Shown here in pieces: positions 31,899-36,739 of a stretch of 36,739 bases of DNA. The notes beneath the pieces were generated by a model. The model was not told where the DNA came from. It saw only the letters and a program-made list of their open reading frames with translations, and did not search any database. The stretch is taken from assembly GCA_016872715.1 (NCBI GenBank), contig VGZD01000030.1:1-36739 (forward strand), written 5' to 3'. Source of the DNA: Planctomycetota bacterium. GTDB lineage: Bacteria > Planctomycetota > UBA1135 > GCA-002686595. The position numbers and the translations under genes were made by a program. Positions within the stretch are counted from its first letter, which is position 1; each line of letters starts with the position of its first letter.

Positions 31899-32377
31899 GG
31901 CAGCGCCTGCACGGCTTCGATCGCGCGCGCGAGCGTGCCGTCGTCGAGGGTCGAATTGAGGCGGTGGTCGCCGCCTTCGATCTCCCACAGCTGCACGCCG
32001 GGACCTGAGTTGCCGACCAGCGTGCGCGAGCCTTCGATCGGCACGACGTCGTCGGCGCTGCCGTGGAGCACGATGGCGCGCGCGCGTTCGGGCAGGCGCT
32101 CGCCCTTGCCGAGCAGTGCCGCGGCCTGCGCGATCAACACGGTGCGGGCCTGCGTGACGCCGTCGCACAGAAGCGACACGGCGAGCGCGCCGCCGAAGCT
32201 CGAGCCGACGAGCACGTCGGGCTGGTGCTCGCGCACCGCGGCCTCGGCCTGCGCGCGCGCTCGCTCCCACGTCGACGTGTCGAGCGCGGGCACGATCGCG
32301 CCGTAGCGCTCCCGCAGCCACACGGCCTTGGTGCCGAGCGGGTTCGACTCGAGTCCGTGCAGGAAGAGCAGCTTCAC
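31895..32377 (-). CDS. Small alpha/beta-hydrolase, YqiA/RBBP9-like esterase
   Basis: A 160-residue single-domain hydrolase without signal peptide. Motifs: LLFLHGLESNPLGTKA (oxyanion region), VLVGSSFGGALAV (nucleophile Ser in GSSFGG), VLHGSADDVVP (acid Asp) and GGDHRLNS (His). Size and order fit the compact YqiA-type esterases. Substrate is unknown. Its TAG stop shares CTAG with the convergent transporter gene, and it starts 16 nt downstream of pepQ, so it may belong to the POT-pepQ operon. Confidence 0.8.
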   Translation of the reverse strand: MKLLFLHGLESNPLGTKAVWLRERYGAIVPALDTSTWERARAQAEAAVREHQPDVLVGSSFGGALAVSLLCDGVTQARTVLIAQAAALLGKGERLPERARAIVLHGSADDVVPIEGSRTLVGNSGPGVQLWEIEGGDHRLNSTLDDGTLARAIEAVQALP

Positions 32378-32393
32378 GGGCCTGTTCGCGGAG

Positions 32394-33710
32394 CTAGATG
32401 TGCGCGCGGGTCAGGTTGACGTGCCCCGCGGCCGTGACGAGCACGTTGTCCTCGATGCGCACGCCGCCGAACTCCGCGAGCTCGTCGATCAACTTCCAGT
32501 CGAAGCAGTCGGCCTTGGAGCCATTGCGATGGGGACGCAGCAGCATCTCGATGAAGTAACAGCCGGGCTCGATCGTGAAGACCTGATGCTCCTCGATCTT
32601 GCGCGTCGTGCGCAGGAAAGGCGACTTCGCCGGCGGGGGGGCGACGCCGCCCGCGGGCTCCTTCTGGCGGCCGCCGACATCGTGCACTTGGATGCCGAGG
32701 AAGTGGCCGAGCCCGTGGGGGAAGAAGGGGCTCGTCAAGCCTTCGTCGAAGGCCTCTTCCCCGCGAATCTTGAGCACGCCGAGCTCGTGCAGCAACTCGC
32801 CGATGAGCACGTGGGCCGCGGCGTGCAGGTCGGGGTAGGGCAGGCCCGGCACGACCTTGGCGCACAGATCGAGCTGCAGCTTGTCCATGCCGCGCGCGAG
32901 GTGAGGGAAGCGCGAGTCGCAGTCCTTGCGTGTCCAAGTGCGCGTGATGTCCGAGCAGTAGCCCAAGTGCCGCGCGCCGGCGTCGATCAGGAGCACGCGG
33001 CCGTTGCGCTTGGTGCGCTTGCCTGTGTAGTGCAGGATCGCGCCCTTGTCGTCGTGCGCGATGATGGTGCCGTAGGGCAGCTCGGCTTCCGTGCAGCGCA
33101 CGGCGGCGAGGTAGGCGTGGTGGATCTCGAGCTCGCTCGCGCCGGAGTCGAAGGCGGCGAGCGCGGCGCGGTGGCCCCAAGAGGCCATCTTCTCGGCCTC
33201 CTCCATGCACGCGACTTCGTACGCGCTCTTGTAGGCGCGCTCCCAGTCGAGGCGCGCGAGGAGCGAAGCCGGATTGTGGTGCTCGGCCGGGATTCCCGCC
33301 GCGAGCGCGCGGGCCGTCTCGTCGCCGATGTACGCCACGCGCTGGCCCGCGAGTCCGAGCTTCCACGCGGCTTCCGTCGTGCCGACCTCCTGCAGGTCGA
33401 AGTCATCGACCCAGAACGGGCTGCCCAGCGGTGCCTGCTCGTACCAGTAGTCCTCGGGCGCGACGCGCACGAGTCGCGGCTTGCGGCCGGGCCGCACCAC
33501 GAGCACATGGTGCGGCCCGCGCAGCGGGACCCAGTGGGCGAAGTGCCCGTTCTCGTGGAAGGGCGGCTCCTGATCGTCGGCGAAGTACGTGAACGGCGCG
33601 CCGCTCGAGAGCACCACAGCGTCGTACCCGCTCGCCGCCAGCGCGGCATCGGTGGTCCGCTGCCGAGCCGCGATGTGCTCGGCGTACAACGATCGCCCTT
33701 GCGCGGTCAC
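32394..33710 (-). CDS. pepQ: Xaa-Pro dipeptidase (M24B)
   Basis: A 438-residue cytoplasmic metallopeptidase that splits dipeptides ending in proline. The N-terminal creatinase-like domain is followed by the pita-bread domain with the five ligands in order: LLIDAGARHLGYCSDITRTW (two Asp), FPHGLGHFLGIQVHDVGG (His), FTIEPGCYF (Glu) and GGVRIEDNVLV (Glu). Length and the FxGIQVHD context match E. coli PepQ (443 aa). Start is a GTG at 33710, three nt after the stop of the POT transporter gene, so the pair forms a natural unit of peptide uptake and hydrolysis. Confidence 0.93.
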   Translation of the reverse strand: MTAQGRSLYAEHIAARQRTTDAALAASGYDAVVLSSGAPFTYFADDQEPPFHENGHFAHWVPLRGPHHVLVVRPGRKPRLVRVAPEDYWYEQAPLGSPFWVDDFDLQEVGTTEAAWKLGLAGQRVAYIGDETARALAAGIPAEHHNPASLLARLDWERAYKSAYEVACMEEAEKMASWGHRAALAAFDSGASELEIHHAYLAAVRCTEAELPYGTIIAHDDKGAILHYTGKRTKRNGRVLLIDAGARHLGYCSDITRTWTRKDCDSRFPHLARGMDKLQLDLCAKVVPGLPYPDLHAAAHVLIGELLHELGVLKIRGEEAFDEGLTSPFFPHGLGHFLGIQVHDVGGRQKEPAGGVAPPPAKSPFLRTTRKIEEHQVFTIEPGCYFIEMLLRPHRNGSKADCFDWKLIDELAEFGGVRIEDNVLVTAAGHVNLTRAHI

Positions 33711-33713
33711 GGC

Positions 33714-35210
33714 TCAGGTCACGCCGTGCATGAGCCGGTCGACCTTGCGTGAAGCGATCAGCAGCACACCGCCGATCGCGATCGACATCCACACGATGGG
33801 CGTGAAAGCCGTCACGTAGGTGCCGAGCGCCGCACTGCCCGTGAGTTGCGCCGCTCCCTCGCCGACACCGCCGGCGATCTGCGAGAACAAGCCCGCAGCG
33901 TAGTTGGCATTGGCGATCGACACGAACCACGCGCCCATGACCATGCCGACCATGTGCTGCGGCGCGAGCTTGGTGACCATGGACAGGCCGACCGGCGAGA
34001 TGCACAGCTCGCCCATGGTGTGGATCAGGTACAGGCCCATCAGCCACGTCCACGGGATCTGCCCGTCGTCGTTTGCAGCACCGAAGCCCCACAAGAGCAG
34101 TCCGAAGCCGAGGCCGACTTGCACGAGCCCGAGTCCGAACTTGGCCGGGATCGAGGGGTTGGAGTTGTTCGACGCGAGCTTGACCCACAGCCACGCGAAC
34201 ACGGGGCCGAGCAGCACGATGCCGATCGCGTTCACGGACTGGAAGTCCTCGGGCACCATGGTCCAGCCACCGATCGAGAGGTGTTGGATGTGGTTTTGCG
34301 CGAAGAAGTTGAGGCTGTTGCCGGCCTGCTCGAAGCTGGCCCAGAAGGCCACGTTGCACAGCAGCAAGAGCAGCAGTGCGAACATGCGCTGGCGCGTCAC
34401 GAGCTCGCTCTTCAGGGCGAAGTAGAGGAGGTAGCCCATGATCACGAGGCCGAGCGCGAGCAGCACGTAGCCCACGAGCTCCTTCTTGCTGAGCAGCCAG
34501 TAGATCGCCGGCACGCAGATCACGCAGCCGAGCGCCACGCCGAGCACGGAACCGAAGCCCTTGCGCTCGGGCGGCGGCTCACCCTTGCCCTGCAGCGACT
34601 TCGAGCCGAGGCCGAACACCGCGAGGCCGAGCAACATGCCGATGCCCGCGAGCATGAAGCCCCAGCGGTACTCGGGCACGTTCGGGTCCGCCGCCATCCA
34701 GCGCGAGATGCGCGCGCAGAAGATCGGCGCGAGGAAGGCACCCAGGTTGATGCCCATGTAGAAGATCGTGAAACCGCTGTCGCGGCGCGGGTCGCCCTGC
34801 TTGTAGAGGCGGCCGACGAGCGTCGAGATGTTGGGCTTGAAGAGGCCGTTGCCGACGACGATCGTCGCGAGGCCGTAGAGGAACATCTGCTCGTTCGGGA
34901 GCATGATCATGAACTCGCCGATGGCCATGATCAGGCCGCCGAGCATGATCGATCGGCGGTAGCCGAGCACCTTGTCCGCGATGTAGCCGCCGAAGACCCC
35001 GAGGGCGTACACGAGCGCCGTGAACGCACCGTAGCTGACCGACGCTTCCGCCTGCGGCTTGTTGAACTGCGCTACGACGTAGAACGCCAGCAGCGCGCGC
35101 ATGCCGTAGTAGCAGAAGCGCTCCCACAGCTCGGCGAAGAACAGGACGAACAGGCCCGAGGGGTGGCCGAGGATGGTCTTCTCGGTCGAGACTTCGTTGG
35201 CTTGGGACAT
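33714..35210 (-). CDS. POT/PTR2-family proton-dependent oligopeptide transporter
   Basis: A 498-residue membrane protein with about 14 helices. The ExxER motif of helix 1 is clear (FAELWERFCYYGMRALL; E27, E30, R31) as is the family block FTIFYMGINLGAFLAPI, and GDPRRDSGF. Proton-driven uptake of di- and tripeptides is the known role. A GGAGAA lies about 5 nt before the ATG, and a possible -10 box (TAACCT) sits 70 nt upstream, giving a normal leader. pepQ follows after three nt. Confidence 0.93.
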   Translation of the reverse strand: MSQANEVSTEKTILGHPSGLFVLFFAELWERFCYYGMRALLAFYVVAQFNKPQAEASVSYGAFTALVYALGVFGGYIADKVLGYRRSIMLGGLIMAIGEFMIMLPNEQMFLYGLATIVVGNGLFKPNISTLVGRLYKQGDPRRDSGFTIFYMGINLGAFLAPIFCARISRWMAADPNVPEYRWGFMLAGIGMLLGLAVFGLGSKSLQGKGEPPPERKGFGSVLGVALGCVICVPAIYWLLSKKELVGYVLLALGLVIMGYLLYFALKSELVTRQRMFALLLLLLCNVAFWASFEQAGNSLNFFAQNHIQHLSIGGWTMVPEDFQSVNAIGIVLLGPVFAWLWVKLASNNSNPSIPAKFGLGLVQVGLGFGLLLWGFGAANDDGQIPWTWLMGLYLIHTMGELCISPVGLSMVTKLAPQHMVGMVMGAWFVSIANANYAAGLFSQIAGGVGEGAAQLTGSAALGTYVTAFTPIVWMSIAIGGVLLIASRKVDRLMHGVT

Positions 35211-35509
35211 GGAGTTCTCCGGGTTGGTCGCGCCGACAGGAATGTGGGGGCTGGCGCGGGGGCAGGGATAGGAGGCCAGAGGTTAGCGCGGAGGACGGCC
35301 GCCATCGTCATGCAAAGCGCGCATCGCCGTGTACGGTCCATCGTGGCGGAACGGCGTGACCCTTGGCCTTGGCACGAGCGATGCCGCGCTGAACGATGCG
35401 GCGGAGTCCCTCGTGGAGGCGTCGTGTCAGGTCGGATGGAGGGTCTTCCGAACCGTCGGTCGATCGCCCAGCCACGCGGAGGGGAAAGTGCGCCGCGGTG
35501 GAGCTCGAG
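35211..35509. other. Intergenic stretch without a convincing gene
   Basis: About 300 bp between the cyclase stop and the POT start. The right part holds the POT leader and possible promoter. A minus-strand frame (stop near 35308, GTG at 35475) could encode about 55 residues (LTRRLHEGLRRIVQRGIARA...), but it has no ribosome site and its third-position GC looks much lower than in neighbouring genes, so it is probably non-coding or decayed. Confidence 0.5.
35280..35285 (-). promoter_or_regulatory. Possible -10 box of the POT-pepQ operon
   Basis: TAACCT on the minus strand ends 69 nt before the ATG at 35210. Weak support; it gives a leader that includes the GGAGAA ribosome site. Confidence 0.25.
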
Positions 35510-36307
35510 CTACTCACCGTTCGTGCAGGCGACAATCCTGAGCGGCCCGCCAGTGCCGCCCTTGATTTTCATTGGCAGGGCCATCACGTAGGCACCCGTC
35601 GCGGGCAATCGAGCTAGGTTCGCGACATTCTCGAAGCCGCAGACGTTCTGCGCGGCGAGGATGCGGTGGGTGCGGAAGTCGGTGCTCTGGCCGTAGTCGA
35701 CGCTGGGCGTGTCGAGGCCGACGGCCTTGGGCGCGCGGTGGTCGACGAGCCACTGGGCGAGCGCTGGATCGATGCCCGGGAAGTGCAGGTCCAAGATCGC
35801 CTCGTTGCCGCGCTTGGGCGTGCCCAGGCACTTGATCCGATCGTCGTAGTAGCGATCCCAACCGGTGCGCAGCAACACGATCGAGCCGCGCGGGATCTCG
35901 CCGTGCACGCGCTCCCATGCTCGGACTTCGGCGACGGACACGAGGTGGTCAGCGTTCTCGACGACGATGGCGCTGACATCGATCACGCAAGCGGGGCCAA
36001 CGAGCTGCTCGATCGGAACTTGCTCGGTCGAGTGCGCGCCTTCGTGAAAGTGCACCGGCGCGTCGAGGTGCGTGCCGCCATGTTCGGGTGCGCGCAGGGC
36101 GTTGGAGCTGTAGTACCAACCACCGGGCGTCTGGCCCTTGTATTGGACTTCCAGCTCGAAGCCGAACGGGTTGTTCGGCCAGTAGATCGTGCGCTCGTCG
36201 AACGAATGCGTGAGGTCGATCCAGCGCGCGGAGCTGAGTTTCGGGCTGGTCGACGGCGCCGCGCAAGCGCCGAGCAAGCCAAGTGCGACGAGCGCCGTGT
36301 GCTTCAT
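35510..36307 (-). CDS. Cyclase/kynurenine-formamidase-family lipoprotein
   Basis: A 265-residue protein. The signal MKHTALVALGLLGAC fits a lipobox with C15. The mature domain carries the metal motif HGGTHLDAPVHF of the cyclase family (Pfam Cyclase; KynB and related hydrolases), preceded by WIDLTHSFDERTIYWP and followed by IVLLRTGWDRYY and VGLDTPSVDYG, all family blocks. These enzymes hydrolyse formamides, carbamoyl or lactone-type bonds. Export suggests a role in processing an external compound and not in tryptophan breakdown. Start at ATG 36307; a CAGACT box lies 7 nt upstream. Confidence 0.87.
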   Translation of the reverse strand: MKHTALVALGLLGACAAPSTSPKLSSARWIDLTHSFDERTIYWPNNPFGFELEVQYKGQTPGGWYYSSNALRAPEHGGTHLDAPVHFHEGAHSTEQVPIEQLVGPACVIDVSAIVVENADHLVSVAEVRAWERVHGEIPRGSIVLLRTGWDRYYDDRIKCLGTPKRGNEAILDLHFPGIDPALAQWLVDHRAPKAVGLDTPSVDYGQSTDFRTHRILAAQNVCGFENVANLARLPATGAYVMALPMKIKGGTGGPLRIVACTNGE

Positions 36308-36344
36308 GCGGGCGAGTCTGCCAGACCATCGTCGGCACCGCACC

Positions 36345-36593
36345 ATGGCAGTGAGAATCAAAGTGGCGCGACGAGCTCAAGCAGCGACCAATCCGAACCA
36401 CAGCACGAAGATCTCGACGATCCTCGACCACATTGACGGCGGGCACATGGCCCTGCCCAAGTCTCAGCGCGGCTACGTCTGGAACCGCGATCCGGTGCGC
36501 GGCCTCTTCGGCTCGCTCTACCGCCGCCATCCGGTCGGGGCCTGCTGGTCTGGGCGTAACCGTTCGCCGATCCGCACCCCGCGAGGCTCTTGA
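36345..36593 (+). pseudogene. Truncated and frameshifted DUF262 (GmrSD-type) remnant
   Basis: The frame from ATG 36345 gives HSTKISTILDHIDGGHMALP, then KSQRGYVWNRDPVRGLFGSL and YRRHPVG, which matches the N-terminus of DUF262 proteins (pattern LPxxQRxYVW, then SLYRxxPxG) of GmrSD-type nucleases and related defence proteins. After PVG the homology continues only in the next frame (GLLVWA at 36539-36556), as if one G is missing from the G run at 36537-36540, and then meets TAA. The frame itself continues with unrelated residues to a stop at 36593. Full-length DUF262 proteins are hundreds of residues, so this is a broken fragment. Confidence 0.7.
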
Positions 36594-36620
36594 CGCGGAC
36601 GGCTGACCGCTGGGGGTGGC

Positions 36621-36739
36621 CTACTTCGCCAGCAGGCGTTCGACGATGCTCGCGCGGTGGGCTTCCACGACGGGAGCCCACTTGGCCTGCCAGCCGTAGG
36701 GCGTGAGCTCGCGCACGTCGGAGACCTTGCCGATGCGCG
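36621..36739 (-). CDS. C-terminus of an unidentified protein (partial)
   Basis: The minus strand shows an open frame ending in TAG at 36621-36623, with the last residues RIGKVSDVRELTPYGWQAKW then APVVEAHRASIVERLLAK. Codon use is typical of the window (G/C in most third positions) and the composition looks like a real soluble protein end. The rest is outside the window and the family is not recognisable. Confidence 0.5.
   Translation of the reverse strand, partial: RIGKVSDVRELTPYGWQAKWAPVVEAHRASIVERLLAK

Noticed and set aside
35308..35475. Possible 55-aa minus-strand gene in the gap between the cyclase and POT genes.
   Set aside because: No ribosome site, low third-position GC compared with neighbours and no recognisable domain.

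Overview
This is a 36.7 kb stretch of a very GC-rich (about 70% by eye) Gram-negative-type bacterial chromosome. The gene mix suggests Planctomycetota, probably a high-GC marine lineage: Tat-exported Gfo/Idh/MocA oxidoreductases, a secreted HEAT-repeat protein, a TMTC-like TPR membrane protein, a bacterial STT3 homologue, an ACE-type peptidase and many lipoproteins. That placement is inferred from gene content; no rRNA or tRNA gene was seen. Coding density is high and both strands are used.

Layout. 1-3572 (minus): a coupled operon of two Tat-signal Gfo/Idh oxidoreductases around an ApbE-type flavin transferase, running into a partial gene at the left edge. 3573-4069: a non-coding gap with 12-bp and 14-bp tandem arrays. 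4070-12938 (plus): HEAT-repeat protein, BtpA and MoaB (overlapping), a His-rich one-helix protein, a C39-like peptidase, a YihY membrane protein with a winged-helix tail, and an STT3/GT66 protein. 12957-16323 (minus): a PilT ATPase and a TMTC-like GT-C/TPR protein. 16413-19017 (plus): M2 peptidase lipoprotein and a DPM1-like glycosyltransferase. 19014-22315: M28 peptidase (minus), RluA-like pseudouridine synthase (plus), secreted SNase-fold nuclease (minus). 22407-25885 (plus): a PTS Enzyme I-like protein with eroded active site, a small protein resembling the HisC C-terminal domain behind a good promoter and a perfect dyad, and a methyltransferase. 25896-27438 (minus): a MauE-like/thioredoxin-like fusion and a lipoprotein paralogue of its tail. 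27609-31898: TrmB-like methyltransferase, an 80-aa Cys protein, Dus (minus), FolP and a coupled transporter. 31895-36307 (minus): small hydrolase, PepQ with a POT oligopeptide transporter, cyclase-family lipoprotein. 36345-36739: a frameshifted DUF262/GmrSD remnant and a partial gene.

Common threads. Peptide turnover recurs (M2, M28, C39-like, POT plus PepQ). Three glycosylation-type genes lie within about 8 kb. Two architecture signals repeat. First, a TA(G/C)NNT box ends only 8-10 nt before the start codon of at least seven genes, which suggests leaderless or nearly leaderless transcripts; several genes with longer leaders carry Shine-Dalgarno-like sequences instead. Second, genes are packed by 4-bp start/stop overlaps (ATGA, GTGA, TTGA) and, in two convergent pairs, by a shared CTAG in which both strands read a TAG stop.
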